Shown one piece after another: positions 16,543 through 25,443 of a stretch of 64,000 bases of DNA. The stretch comes from Rhodospirillaceae bacterium (GTDB lineage Bacteria; Pseudomonadota; Alphaproteobacteria; GCA-2731375). The translations under genes were made by a program, and so were the position numbers. The stretch is from positions 1-64,000 of the forward strand of contig JABJKS010000013.1 in assembly GCA_018660265.1 (NCBI GenBank), in the 5' to 3' direction. The notes under the pieces were generated by a model, which searched no databases, was not told the origin of the DNA, and saw only the letters and a program-made list of their open reading frames with translations. Each line of letters starts with the position of its first letter. The stretch's first letter is position 1.

Positions 16543-17604
16543 ATGAGCAGCGAAAAAATTCGTGTCGGCGTAATTGGCGCAGGCGGCAATACGACGAAAC
16601 TCCACATTCCCGGCCTGCAGGCCCAGGAAGGGGTGGAGATCGTCACCGTCGTCAATCGCACCGCCGCATCCTCACAGCGGGTTGCGGATGAATTCGGTAT
16701 CCCAAATATTTCCCCTGACTGGCAGGCGGTTATTGAGGACCCCGATATCGACGCGGTTTGCATCGGTACTTGGCCCTATATGCACGCGCCCATGACCATC
16801 TCCGCCTTGGTGGAGGAAAAACACGTATTGTGCGAGGCACGCATGGCCCTGAATGCAGATGAAGGCCATGCCATGCTGGATGCCGCCCGGCAATCCCCCC
16901 GCTGTGTGGCGCAAATCGTGCCCGCGCCCCATACCTTGGCCTTTGACCAGACCATTATCGATATGATCGCGGATGGTTATATTGGCGAGCTGATCACCCT
17001 GGATGCCCGGATCGCGGCGGGCAGTAATTTTCCCAACCCCAATTCGCCGACCCATTGGCGTCAGGACCGGGACCTGTCGGGCAACAATATCATGTCCATG
17101 GGCATCTGGTATGAAGCCATGATGCGTTGGGTTGGCCCCATGGCGAATGTCTTTGCCAGCGGCCAGGCCGTTGTCAATCACCGGGTCAATGAGGCCGGAC
17201 ACCGGGTTGCCATGACCATCCCCGACCATGTGGATATCATGGGAAAAATGGAACAGGGCGGGCAGATCCGTTTCAATGTCTCAACCGTCATTGGCCATGT
17301 GCCAGCGACTGTTGATGTGTGCATTTTCGGAACCGAAGGCACCTTGCGTCTGTATATGGCAGGGTCCGACCCAATGGCCTTGTTCGCGGGCAAGCGCGGT
17401 GATGCGGGCCTGTCGGAAGTAGCCATCGACCCGGCCAAAAAAGGCGGCTGGCGGGTGGAGGAAGAATTCATCAACGCCATTCGTGGGGTTGAGGACATCA
17501 CCCACACGGACCTGACGACGGCGGTGAAATACATGGAATGGACCGACGCGGTGACAATGTCGTTGCGTACGGGGCAATCGGTCACGCTGCCGCTAATGGG
17601 ATGA
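16543..17604 (+). CDS. Gfo/Idh/MocA-family oxidoreductase with altered EKP motif
   Basis: The 353-residue protein has the N-terminal Rossmann fold (VGVIGAGGNTTKLHIPGL) and the long C-terminal beta-sheet domain of the Gfo/Idh/MocA family. The family's EKP tripeptide, whose Lys is catalytic in sugar dehydrogenases, reads EARMA here (VLCEARMALNADEGHAML), so Ala stands in for Lys. From memory this variant occurs in a side branch of the family. The reaction is therefore open. GGAAAG precedes ATG 16543. It is divergent from the MDR gene, with 85 nt between the starts. Confidence 0.85.
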   Translation: MSSEKIRVGVIGAGGNTTKLHIPGLQAQEGVEIVTVVNRTAASSQRVADEFGIPNISPDWQAVIEDPDIDAVCIGTWPYMHAPMTISALVEEKHVLCEARMALNADEGHAMLDAARQSPRCVAQIVPAPHTLAFDQTIIDMIADGYIGELITLDARIAAGSNFPNPNSPTHWRQDRDLSGNNIMSMGIWYEAMMRWVGPMANVFASGQAVVNHRVNEAGHRVAMTIPDHVDIMGKMEQGGQIRFNVSTVIGHVPATVDVCIFGTEGTLRLYMAGSDPMALFAGKRGDAGLSEVAIDPAKKGGWRVEEEFINAIRGVEDITHTDLTTAVKYMEWTDAVTMSLRTGQSVTLPLMG

Positions 17605-17628
17605 TGATGGGATAATGCGTCCCGGCCT

Positions 17629-18078
17629 CTATTCGAAGTTCAGGCAACACATGATCACATCAACCGTATTGCCGTCCGATGACATTGGTAGGGTCAGGAC
17701 GCTATAGCGTTTGTAGTCTTTCGGTGACCAGGTCATTGGCTGGTTGGTATAAAAGCTGGGCTTGCCGCTTTTGACGGCCGCACCGGCACGCGCTATCGCC
17801 TCTTCGGTACCCGTTGTTTCGTCATAATAATCGCCCGTGGCGTCAAGGCCGCGGGCCTCTGTGATGGCGGTGCCCACCAGTCGCGCCCGATAGCGTACGG
17901 GATCCTGCTCCACGTCGACCAACACGAGGTGTTGCAGGCTGGTAGGGAAGTCAAGAGGTTCGAAATCGGCCCGGGACGGCAATGTATCTCGTTCGCTAAA
18001 GGTGGTGAACCAGGCATACAGACTGCGATGGCTATCGCTGATTAAATCCTCAATCGTAAAATCGACATTGCCTGCCAT
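17629..18078 (-). CDS. PAS_5-type domain protein
   Basis: The 149-residue protein matches the PAS_5 group of free-standing PAS-like proteins found mainly in alphaproteobacteria. Recognisable are LPSRADFEPLDFPTSLQHLVLVDVE, then RYRARLVGTAITEARGLDATGDYYDE, and the final strands. No output domain is attached. Function of the group is unknown; sensing or binding a small molecule is the usual guess. It follows the alpha/beta hydrolase by 13 nt on the minus strand, at the tail of the monooxygenase set. Confidence 0.85.
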   Translation of the reverse strand: MAGNVDFTIEDLISDSHRSLYAWFTTFSERDTLPSRADFEPLDFPTSLQHLVLVDVEQDPVRYRARLVGTAITEARGLDATGDYYDETTGTEEAIARAGAAVKSGKPSFYTNQPMTWSPKDYKRYSVLTLPMSSDGNTVDVIMCCLNFE

Positions 18079-18091
18079 GCCCAGCTCCCCG

Positions 18092-19123
18092 TCAGGACGC
18101 CGGCCAATATTCAGATAAACCGACCGCCAACCAATGGCATAATACGCCGTTGACCTCCACTGGTTTTTCCTGCGCCATCCAATGGCCGCTGTCGACGACG
18201 GCTGTCGTCAGGTCTTTGCACAAACCCGCCATGGGCTTTGGCAAATCGGATGTGATGGATTCACATGTGTAGTCATAGCGCGCGGCGATAAATAACGCAG
18301 GCATCTCCAGGATGCCGCCCCCCTGGGCGGTTTCAGCATAGGCGGCGTTGCGTTCGTGGTTCATGTAATAGGAATCAGCGCCAAAAAATCCGGTCCGTTC
18401 CATCGCGGCCGCATAGGTGGATAGATCCGTCGCGCTCACCACCGCATCGTCGCGGGGGACATCGGGGGCAACATTGTCCGGTCCGAACCAACCCCCATTC
18501 TGGCGAACAAAGGCGGTGCGTGATGGTTTGCCCCGACCGCTGGGATCGCCGCGTCGGAACAGTGCCTTGGCGGTGTTGTAGGGATTGGCTTCGAACCCGG
18601 CGGTGGCATGGGAGAAGTTTTCTTCATAAAAGCGCATGTACTCCCACTGTCCGGCCGGGAATTCATCTTCGGGATAGACGGATCGATCAACCAGATCGAT
18701 CATTCCGTCCAAGCCCCGCTCCAACGGGCCATAGGGTACGCACAGGCTGGCGACCGCCCTGACCCGATCAGGGTGATGCGAGGCGATATTCCAAACAACA
18801 GGGCTGCCCCAATCATGGCCGATCCAGACCGCTTGTTCCCGGCCAAGCGCATCAAGCAGTTCGATCATATCGGCAACGATCTCAACCTGGGCATAGTCTT
18901 CATGACGGCCCGGCACGGATGAGCGGCCATAGCCGCGCATGTCAGGTGCCACACAGCGAAAGCCCAGGGCAGCAAAGCTAGGTAATTGATGACGCCAACT
19001 AATCGACAACTCCGGCCAGCCGTGAACAAAAATCAATAACGGCCCGTCCTCGGGCCCAGCGGCGAGGTAGAACGTTGTGTGGCGTTCGTTCTTGACCACA
19101 TGTTCGGTGATTGCGCTGTCCAT
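18092..19123 (-). CDS. Epoxide-hydrolase-like alpha/beta hydrolase
   Basis: The 343-residue protein has the alpha/beta-hydrolase fold in the epoxide hydrolase branch. HGWPELSISWRHQ gives the oxyanion-hole HGWP, GHDWGSPVVW places Asp as the nucleophile, and DSGHWMAQEKP carries the late catalytic His. An Asp nucleophile suits epoxides or haloalkanes rather than ordinary esters. GGAG 7 nt upstream supports ATG 19123 over the upstream TTG 19135. It lies 14 nt downstream of the LLM gene in the minus-strand operon with the Baeyer-Villiger monooxygenase, whose products it might help process. Confidence 0.9.
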   Translation of the reverse strand: MDSAITEHVVKNERHTTFYLAAGPEDGPLLIFVHGWPELSISWRHQLPSFAALGFRCVAPDMRGYGRSSVPGRHEDYAQVEIVADMIELLDALGREQAVWIGHDWGSPVVWNIASHHPDRVRAVASLCVPYGPLERGLDGMIDLVDRSVYPEDEFPAGQWEYMRFYEENFSHATAGFEANPYNTAKALFRRGDPSGRGKPSRTAFVRQNGGWFGPDNVAPDVPRDDAVVSATDLSTYAAAMERTGFFGADSYYMNHERNAAYAETAQGGGILEMPALFIAARYDYTCESITSDLPKPMAGLCKDLTTAVVDSGHWMAQEKPVEVNGVLCHWLAVGLSEYWPAS

Positions 19124-19137
19124 TCGCGTCTCCAATC

Positions 19138-20178
19138 CTATAAAGCGTCTCGAACTTTTGGGAATACCTCTTCCGCCATGAGCTGGAATGTATCCAGTAC
19201 CTGGCCCTGGGGCATGCCAACGCCTTGCACACTCATGATAATGTGGTTCACGCCAAGGGCGTTGTGATAACGCAACATCTCCGCTGCCACTTCATCCGGG
19301 TCGCCGACGATAAAGCGGTCCCGGGCCAGGTCTTCATAGTCCATGGCGATATCCTGATCGCCCTTTGCCATTGCCTTGTCCTGACCCCAGGTTTTGTACA
19401 AGTCGTATTGTTTCTTTATGTACGGCGCAGCGATCTTGATCGCCTCATCATGGCTACGGGCACAGAAAACTTCCCGGCGCATGGGGAACTCGTCCGGGAA
19501 CGGTTTGCCCAGGCGATCCAACTCGCCGCGATAAATCTCCATCTGACGCACGAAGGTTTCAAGTTTCTGGTGCGGGTTCAGGTACCAACAATCCCCCAGA
19601 CGCGCCGCCCGGCGAATGGCGTTGTCCGCATTGGCACCAATCCAAATCGGCGGATGTGGCCTTTGCACCAGTGGCAGGGAGACCACGGCCTCGTCCAGTT
19701 CGAAGTGGGAGCCGGTCATGCTGACGCGTTCCTCTGTCCACAGGCGTTTTACGGCCTCCAGATTTTCCTCGAACCTCGCGACGCCTTCGCCTTTCTTGAC
19801 GCCGAAGCCTTTGTATTCCACATCCCGATAGCCCAGGGCGCAGCCGAAAATAATCCGGCCACCGGACATGACGTCCATGGCGGCGAAATTTTCCGCTACC
19901 TCCAACGGGTTATGCAGCGAGAGCAGGACAATGCCCGCATTCAGGCGCAGGTTCGGTGCCTCCGCCATGACCCGGCAAAGGTAAGGTACCTGCATGAATT
20001 CCCGATGCGGATAGGTGGAGAAATGGGAGCCCGTGGTGATGCTGTCATAACCCAATTTATCCAGCACCTGGGCCTGTTCCATCAATTCGGAAAAATGCGC
20101 CCCCATATCATCGTCCCACTCAAACACGCCCCGTTGCATCACGCCGAACTGCATGGTCGGATCTGATGTGGACGCCAT
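19138..20178 (-). CDS. LLM-class flavin-dependent oxidoreductase
   Basis: The 346-residue protein is a luciferase-like monooxygenase. Typical blocks are YDSITTGSHFS, LNAGIVLLSLHNPLEVAENFAAMDVMSGGRIIFGCALGYRD and IWIGANADNAIRRAARLGDCW, which build the FMN (or F420) TIM barrel. The enzyme probably oxidises a small substrate with reduced flavin and O2. AAGGG lies 8 nt before ATG 20178, which is 1 nt after the crotonase stop, so the two are coupled. Cofactor choice between FMN and F420 cannot be read here; alphaproteobacteria rarely make F420, so FMNH2 is likelier. Confidence 0.9.
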   Translation of the reverse strand: MASTSDPTMQFGVMQRGVFEWDDDMGAHFSELMEQAQVLDKLGYDSITTGSHFSTYPHREFMQVPYLCRVMAEAPNLRLNAGIVLLSLHNPLEVAENFAAMDVMSGGRIIFGCALGYRDVEYKGFGVKKGEGVARFEENLEAVKRLWTEERVSMTGSHFELDEAVVSLPLVQRPHPPIWIGANADNAIRRAARLGDCWYLNPHQKLETFVRQMEIYRGELDRLGKPFPDEFPMRREVFCARSHDEAIKIAAPYIKKQYDLYKTWGQDKAMAKGDQDIAMDYEDLARDRFIVGDPDEVAAEMLRYHNALGVNHIIMSVQGVGMPQGQVLDTFQLMAEEVFPKVRDAL

Positions 20179-20179
20179 A

Positions 20180-20965
20180 TTAGTTGCCCTTGAAGGTTGG
20201 CGGCTCCTTCGCCAGATAGGCGGACACGGCAATGGCTGCGTCCTCCGTCTCGCGGTTCAACAAATGCTGGTCCACATCCATGTGCATGACGGAACGGTCC
20301 AAGGCGGACGATATGGCATTCACACTGCGCTTGATCATTTGCGCTGCGACGGGCGCTTGCGATGCATAAAGGCGGGCCCATTCCATGGCCTTGTCCATAA
20401 CCTCATCCGCCTCCACCATTTCGTCCAGGGCACCCCATTCCAATAATGTCGGGCCGTGAATATGTTCGCCGGAGATGACCAACCGTTTGGCCCGCGCCGG
20501 TCCCACCAACTGCACGCACAGGGGCAGGCTCTGCCACATCAAATTGACGCCGATCAGAACTTCCGGATAGGACATAAAGCAATCCCGTGCACCGATACGG
20601 AAGTCTACGGCGGTGGCGATGCAGGCCCCGCCGCCCATGGCGGCTCCCTTCCAGGCCGCGATGGTGATCTGATCCATTTCACGAATGGCGTGGATGCAGC
20701 GCTCACCAATACGACGCTGCCGTCGGCGCATGGTCAGCAAGGGATGGGGCGGCTCGTTTCCCGTCAGATCAGCGCCGGAATTGAAATGCTTGCCCGCGCC
20801 GGTGAAGACCACCACGCGGGCGTTCTCATCATCGCGAAAGCTTAACGCCGCATGCTCAATCTCCTGAATATGCCGATCATTCAAGGCATTGGCCTTTTCC
20901 GGCCGATTGAAGGTGATCGTCGCGATCTCACCGCCACGCTCCACCTTAATATGTTGGTAGTCCAT
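20180..20965 (-). CDS. Enoyl-CoA hydratase/isomerase (crotonase) family protein
   Basis: The 261-residue crotonase has the CoA-binding start (ATITFNRPEKANALN), GKHFNSGADL and the oxyanion-hole segment WKGAAMGGGACIATAVDFRI. The first catalytic Glu of hydratases is kept in SYPEVLIGV. At the place of the second Glu (GKSLAMEM in the rat enzyme) the sequence is GPARAKRL, with Arg there. Standard enoyl hydration is therefore doubtful, and isomerase, hydrolase or decarboxylase activity is possible. AAAGGAC sits 6 nt before the ATG 20965; a longer frame to 21052 lies inside the next gene. Confidence 0.88.
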   Translation of the reverse strand: MDYQHIKVERGGEIATITFNRPEKANALNDRHIQEIEHAALSFRDDENARVVVFTGAGKHFNSGADLTGNEPPHPLLTMRRRQRRIGERCIHAIREMDQITIAAWKGAAMGGGACIATAVDFRIGARDCFMSYPEVLIGVNLMWQSLPLCVQLVGPARAKRLVISGEHIHGPTLLEWGALDEMVEADEVMDKAMEWARLYASQAPVAAQMIKRSVNAISSALDRSVMHMDVDQHLLNRETEDAAIAVSAYLAKEPPTFKGN

Positions 20966-20978
20966 GAAATGTCCTTTG

Positions 20979-22643
20979 TTAGGCGTCGGCCATGGCCGGG
21001 GTTTCGGCGCTTGATAGTGTGAAGCCTTCATAATTATTCGCCGCGACTTCATCGCACCTCAGTTTATAGCGGTCAAAACCGCCCACATAGGGCATGAAGA
21101 TGCGTGGTTTGCCGGGGATATTGGCGCCCATGTACCAGGAATTGGCCAGGGGATAGAGGGTGCTGTCCGCGACTTCGTTGTTGTGCTGTACCCAGGCATC
21201 CTCGGCTGCCTGACTGGTTTCGATCCGCGACATACGGGCGGATTTCATATGCGTCAGACAATCAACGATCCAGTCCGTATGCTGTTCACAGGCCAGGATC
21301 ATCTGCGCCTTCACGGACGGGCTTTGCGGCCCGGTAATCAGGAACATGTTGGGGAAGTCCGCCATGGTCAGCCCCAGATAGGAACGGGGGCCATCAGCCC
21401 ATTTATCACGCAGCCGTGTGCCGTTTGTACCCTGGAGGTCAATATCCAGCAGGGCGCCAGTCATGGCATCAAAGCCGGTGGCAAAGACGATGGCATCAAA
21501 TTCGTATTCGGCCTCCGTCGTGCGGATACCGTTGGGCGTAATGCCTTCGATGGGCGCGCTTCTGGCATCAACCAGGGTCACGTTGTCACGGTTATAGGTC
21601 TCGTAATAGTGGCTATCCAGGATCAGACGTTTGGTGCCGATGGGATGATCCTTGGGTGCCAACAGTTCAGCCACCACTTGATCCTTTACCGTGGCACGGA
21701 TCTTGTTGCGGACGAACTCGGATGCTGTGTCATTGGCCGTTTTGTTCACCAGCAAATCGTTATAGGCGTATAGGAAGGAGATCGACCCGCCTTCGCCCCA
21801 TTTTGCTTCATATGCCGCCTCCCGCTCCTCGGCACTGGCCTCCAACGCGGATTTTGTCGGTGGGGGAAAACCGGCGATGCCAAACGGCGTGTCAAAGGCG
21901 GCAAGGCGATGGGCGGCGTAAGTCGCCTTATGCTTGCGCTCAACCTCCGGGTCCAGGGGGGCATTTCGCGCCGGTAGGCTGAAATTCGCGGTGCGTTGGA
22001 AAACATGCAGGTGCTTGGCCTGTTGTGCAATCAACGGGATCGACTGCACCCCGGACGACCCGGTGCCGATAATGCCGACCCGTTGGCCGGTGAAGTCCAC
22101 GCCTTCATGTGGCCATAGGCCGGTGTGATACGATTTGCCTTTGAAATCATCCAGGCCGGGGAAATCCGGTACCCGGGGCAGGGAGAGATTGCCCGTCGCC
22201 ATAATGCAAAACTGGGCCGATATGTCACCGCCGTTGTCGGTCTTCAGGGCCCATTGGTTGTTTTCCGTATCGAATTTCGCGGCCAGGACCCGCGTGTCAA
22301 AACGGATATCCCGGCGCAAATCAAAGCGGTCGGCGACATGATTGATATAGCGAAGAATTTCGGGCTGGGTGCCGTAGCGTTCGGGCCATTTCCATTCCTG
22401 CTGCAAATCTTCGGCAAAGGAATAGGAATATTCCATGCTTTCCACATCGCAGCGGCAGCCGGGGTATCTATTCCAATACCAGGTGCCGCCCACATCGTCG
22501 GCAGCCTCCAGGATGATGACCTTTAGGCCCAGGCCGCGCAGACGATGCAGAGCATAAAGGCCGCCCACGCCCGCGCCGACAATGACTGCGTCAAATTCGG
22601 CTGTAGCGCCCTTTTGTGCTGATGAAACAGATGATTGCGACAT
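20979..22643 (-). CDS. Baeyer-Villiger-type flavin monooxygenase
   Basis: The 554-residue protein has two Rossmann motifs: VGAGVGGLYALH near residue 25 for FAD and GTGSSGVQSIP near residue 193 for NADPH. Between them FKGKSYHTGLWP fits the fingerprint FxGxxxHxxxWP of type I Baeyer-Villiger enzymes. GGTWYWNRYPGCRCDVES is the conserved second fingerprint of the cyclohexanone/steroid monooxygenase group. The enzyme inserts oxygen beside a carbonyl to make an ester or lactone. GGAGGAA lies 6 nt before ATG 22643. It heads a five-gene minus-strand run with crotonase, LLM, hydrolase and PAS genes. Confidence 0.94.
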   Translation of the reverse strand: MSQSSVSSAQKGATAEFDAVIVGAGVGGLYALHRLRGLGLKVIILEAADDVGGTWYWNRYPGCRCDVESMEYSYSFAEDLQQEWKWPERYGTQPEILRYINHVADRFDLRRDIRFDTRVLAAKFDTENNQWALKTDNGGDISAQFCIMATGNLSLPRVPDFPGLDDFKGKSYHTGLWPHEGVDFTGQRVGIIGTGSSGVQSIPLIAQQAKHLHVFQRTANFSLPARNAPLDPEVERKHKATYAAHRLAAFDTPFGIAGFPPPTKSALEASAEEREAAYEAKWGEGGSISFLYAYNDLLVNKTANDTASEFVRNKIRATVKDQVVAELLAPKDHPIGTKRLILDSHYYETYNRDNVTLVDARSAPIEGITPNGIRTTEAEYEFDAIVFATGFDAMTGALLDIDLQGTNGTRLRDKWADGPRSYLGLTMADFPNMFLITGPQSPSVKAQMILACEQHTDWIVDCLTHMKSARMSRIETSQAAEDAWVQHNNEVADSTLYPLANSWYMGANIPGKPRIFMPYVGGFDRYKLRCDEVAANNYEGFTLSSAETPAMADA

Positions 22644-22670
22644 GGTTTCTTCCTCCAAGGCGATTATTAT

Positions 22671-22739
22671 CTATCATATTGGTAGCATATTCGGTCCGCA
22701 GCGGCGAATCCAGGCCACCCGGCAACGTTGTTATGATAG
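22671..22739. promoter_or_regulatory. Candidate operator: split inverted repeat in a divergent promoter
   Basis: CTATCATA at 22671-22678 is matched by its reverse complement TATGATAG at 22732-22739, in the 147-nt gap between the starts of the Baeyer-Villiger and MFS genes. Half-sites this far apart could bind a regulator at two places or be chance. No regulator gene lies next to the gap. Confidence 0.25.
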
Positions 22740-22790
22740 GCTGGTGGGGCATCGCCGTTGATCCAGTCGTCGAAAGTTAAAATCCCCAAT

Positions 22791-23996
22791 ATGAGTGTTG
22801 AAAACCGGGTGCTCCTGGCCATGTGCGGGCTGATCACCGTCAATCAACTTGGCTTTGGCGCGGTGATCCCGGTGCTGCCCTTGTACGCGCAGTCCTTTGG
22901 TGTGCCGGCATCGGCTATTGGCATGGCGGTCGCAATATATGGTCTGGCACGGTTTTTTGTTGCCGTACCCTCGGGCCAGATGTCTGACTGGCTGGGTCGG
23001 CGGCCCACGCTGGCGATCGGTGGGGTCATCTCCTCTGCGGGCAGTTTCTGGTGCGCGGCAGCGACGGAATATCCGGAATTCATTGTCGCGCGCTTCGTCT
23101 CGGGCTTCGGCGCGGGCATTATCCTGACCACGGGGCAGGTGGTGTTGGCGGATATCTCAACGCCGGAGCGCCGGGGCCGTATCATCGCCATTTACCAGGG
23201 CTGTTTTCTGTTCGCGGTGGGCATCGGGCCGCTGCCGGGCGGTTTGTTGGCAACCCACTATGGCCTTGCCGCACCGTTTCAGGCCTATGGCGCGGCCTCG
23301 TTCCTGGCAATGATCGTGGCTTGGTTTGCCGTGAAGGAGACCAAGGGCCTGGGCACAAGCGTCGGCCTGGGCGCGGGCGCAAGTATCTCGTTTCTCCGGC
23401 AGATAAAATTGTTGATGGGGCAGGTCGGCTTTGTCCTGGTTTCCATCATATCCCTGGTCAACGCTGTCACGCGAACGGGAGGATTGTTTACGATTGTGCC
23501 GGTCTTTGCCGCTGTGCATTTGGCACTCTCCGTCGCCGAAATCGGCACCGGCATGGCCTTGGGCAGTGTTTTCGGTCTGCTGGCGGCCTATCCCACGGGC
23601 ATGTTGGTGGACCGGTTCGGGCGAAAAGCCGTAATTGTGCCGGCAACCCTGATCACCGGGGCGGCGATGCTACTGTTCATGGTGGCCCCTGGATATGCCT
23701 GGTTTGTCGTTGCCTGCGTCGTCTGGGGGATCGCGGCCACTGTTGGCGGGACGGCACCCGCGGCCTATGCCGCCGACAGCGCACCGCCGGGTATGAACGC
23801 TGCCGCCATGAGCACATTTCGCATGGTCGGTGATATTGGTTATGTCATTGGCCCCATCGCCTTGGGCTTTCTGGTCGATACCCAAGGGGCGGAGACTGCC
23901 CTGGTGGTGACGGCGGCCCTGAGCGTCGTCGCTGGTATGCTGTTCCTGAAATTCGCACCGGAAAGCTATAGCGGTAGTGCCAGACAGCGCGACTGA
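22791..23996 (+). CDS. MFS transporter, drug:H+ antiporter-like
   Basis: About 401 residues with twelve hydrophobic segments. The MFS signature between segments 2 and 3 is GQMSDWLGRRPTLAIGG, and its echo in the second half is PTGMLVDRFGRKAVIV. The architecture fits the 12-helix exporter branch, but import of an organic acid or ketone is also possible. Start is uncertain: ATG 22791 fits the hydrophobic N-terminus best, though no clear ribosome-binding site precedes it and the frame is open from TTG 22758. Divergent from the Baeyer-Villiger operon, it may move that pathway's substrate or product. Confidence 0.85.
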   Translation: MSVENRVLLAMCGLITVNQLGFGAVIPVLPLYAQSFGVPASAIGMAVAIYGLARFFVAVPSGQMSDWLGRRPTLAIGGVISSAGSFWCAAATEYPEFIVARFVSGFGAGIILTTGQVVLADISTPERRGRIIAIYQGCFLFAVGIGPLPGGLLATHYGLAAPFQAYGAASFLAMIVAWFAVKETKGLGTSVGLGAGASISFLRQIKLLMGQVGFVLVSIISLVNAVTRTGGLFTIVPVFAAVHLALSVAEIGTGMALGSVFGLLAAYPTGMLVDRFGRKAVIVPATLITGAAMLLFMVAPGYAWFVVACVVWGIAATVGGTAPAAYAADSAPPGMNAAAMSTFRMVGDIGYVIGPIALGFLVDTQGAETALVVTAALSVVAGMLFLKFAPESYSGSARQRD

Positions 23997-24000
23997 TCGG

Positions 24001-24033
24001 GATGGGCCGGGGATGGGCCGGGGATGGGCCGGG
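24001..24033. repeat. Triple 11-bp tandem repeat
   Basis: GATGGGCCGGG is present three times without change, directly after the MFS stop codon. The short perfect array looks like replication slippage. It holds no gene. Confidence 0.9.
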
Positions 24034-24172
24034 GCAATGCAGCGGCGCTGGATTATGTAATCATTGCCTGTAATAATACACGCTGGCCCAAGGCGGGCCT
24101 GGATGACGGCACCATGGTCTATGTGAATGGTAATATGAAAACGCAACCGTCAGGAATAAAGGGGAAACGTCC

Positions 24173-25333
24173 GTGAACATTCAAAGTAAGAGTGCGCCTG
24201 TCGATTATGGTCCCGCGCGGGAGGAAATGGCCGCTTACCTAAAGGCCGGTGAGGAAAAAGCCTATGCTTTGGGTAATCGTGGCCCCATTCGCTATGACGA
24301 CAATGGTGCCGTGGCCCAGGATATTCTGGATGCCTATTGGCGCTGTGGCTTTTACGTCTTCGAGGGGGTGTTGGGCGCGGAGGAACTGGCCGATATCGAA
24401 GTTGATTTAAAAGAGATCCTGACCCGCCTGCCGAAAGAAAAAGACGCCCCCCTTGATGCCCAGGGCCGACCTGCCCTGGGGGCGGATTGTCAGGCCCCGA
24501 CGTTATTTTGGTCCAAGCCCCTGGGCGATCCATTCGGCGGTACGGACCTCGCGAATGGCCGCCATCCGGTCAAGATGACGGAACCCACCCCGGCCCAGGA
24601 TGCCCCCGATGAAGTGGTTTATCTGATCCTTGGCTCCCTGCAATTCTCTGATGCCTGTTTGCGCACATACGCTCACCCGGATTTGCTGGCCGTTGCCGCA
24701 GCGGTAAACGGCGATGATTTCGTCCCCTTCTCGGATGCGATATTCATCAAGGAACCCGGCATGGGTGCCTCCGTTGCCTGGCACCAGGACGGCACCACCT
24801 TATGGGACAGCCCGACTTGGGATCAGGGCAGCCATGGCTTTAACTTCATGGGCCAGCTCTATGGCTGTACACCCGCAAATGGCGTTTGGGTGCTGCCCGG
24901 CTCCCACAAATTGGGTCAGGTCGATATTAAGGCCTTGGTGGCCGAGGCCGGGTCAGAGCGTCTGACCGACGCCGTGCCCATGGTCTGTGCGCCCGGCGAT
25001 GTGGCGATCAGCAATCGCCAGGCCTTGCATGGATCCTTTGCCAATACTTCGACCGATTGGCGGGTGACCCTGAATATGGGCTTTCATCGTCGGGCATCGG
25101 TTATGGGCGTTATGGGCGGCGGTATTCATAGCGCCCCTGCCGTCTATGATGATGCGCGGATCAAGGAACGTTCCCGCATAATCGGCTATGCTATAGATGC
25201 CCGCAAGCAACGCTTCCCCGATGAAACACCGTTTGCCTACAAACCGTTTGCAGACGCAGACGAGGGCCACCGTTGGGACGATGCCGCCCGCGAAAGCCTG
25301 AAAGACTATAATCTGCTGGATTTGAGCATCTGA
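24173..25333 (+). CDS. Phytanoyl-CoA dioxygenase-like Fe(II)/2-oxoglutarate hydroxylase
   Basis: The 386-residue protein is of the PhyH family. The iron ligands are visible: His204 and Asp206 in AWHQDGTTLW, and His286 in ALHGSFANTSTDWR, where the Arg a few residues later would bind 2-oxoglutarate. GTG 24173 with GGGGAA about 7 nt upstream sets the start. Human PhyH hydroxylates phytanoyl-CoA at C2; bacterial members act on many substrates. The next gene codes for a ThDP enzyme of the superfamily that includes 2-hydroxyacyl-CoA lyase, so an alpha-oxidation-like pair is plausible. That link is inference from order. Confidence 0.9.
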   Translation: MNIQSKSAPVDYGPAREEMAAYLKAGEEKAYALGNRGPIRYDDNGAVAQDILDAYWRCGFYVFEGVLGAEELADIEVDLKEILTRLPKEKDAPLDAQGRPALGADCQAPTLFWSKPLGDPFGGTDLANGRHPVKMTEPTPAQDAPDEVVYLILGSLQFSDACLRTYAHPDLLAVAAAVNGDDFVPFSDAIFIKEPGMGASVAWHQDGTTLWDSPTWDQGSHGFNFMGQLYGCTPANGVWVLPGSHKLGQVDIKALVAEAGSERLTDAVPMVCAPGDVAISNRQALHGSFANTSTDWRVTLNMGFHRRASVMGVMGGGIHSAPAVYDDARIKERSRIIGYAIDARKQRFPDETPFAYKPFADADEGHRWDDAARESLKDYNLLDLSI

Positions 25334-25379
25334 GCCTTCTGGTTTAGTCGTTACCGCATTACAACATCTCAGAAACTCT

Positions 25380-25394
25380 CTAGGCTTCGCCTAG
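25380..25394. other. Short hairpin between hydroxylase and ThDP genes
   Basis: CTAGGC and GCCTAG form a 6-bp stem with a TTC loop in the 110-nt gap before the ThDP gene. It lacks a T run, so it is not a classic terminator; it may be an operator or a processing site. Confidence 0.35.
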
Positions 25395-25443
25395 GTAGAA
25401 CAAAGACAATGTCGTCAGTATTCATTAGTGGGAAGCAGAAGCT

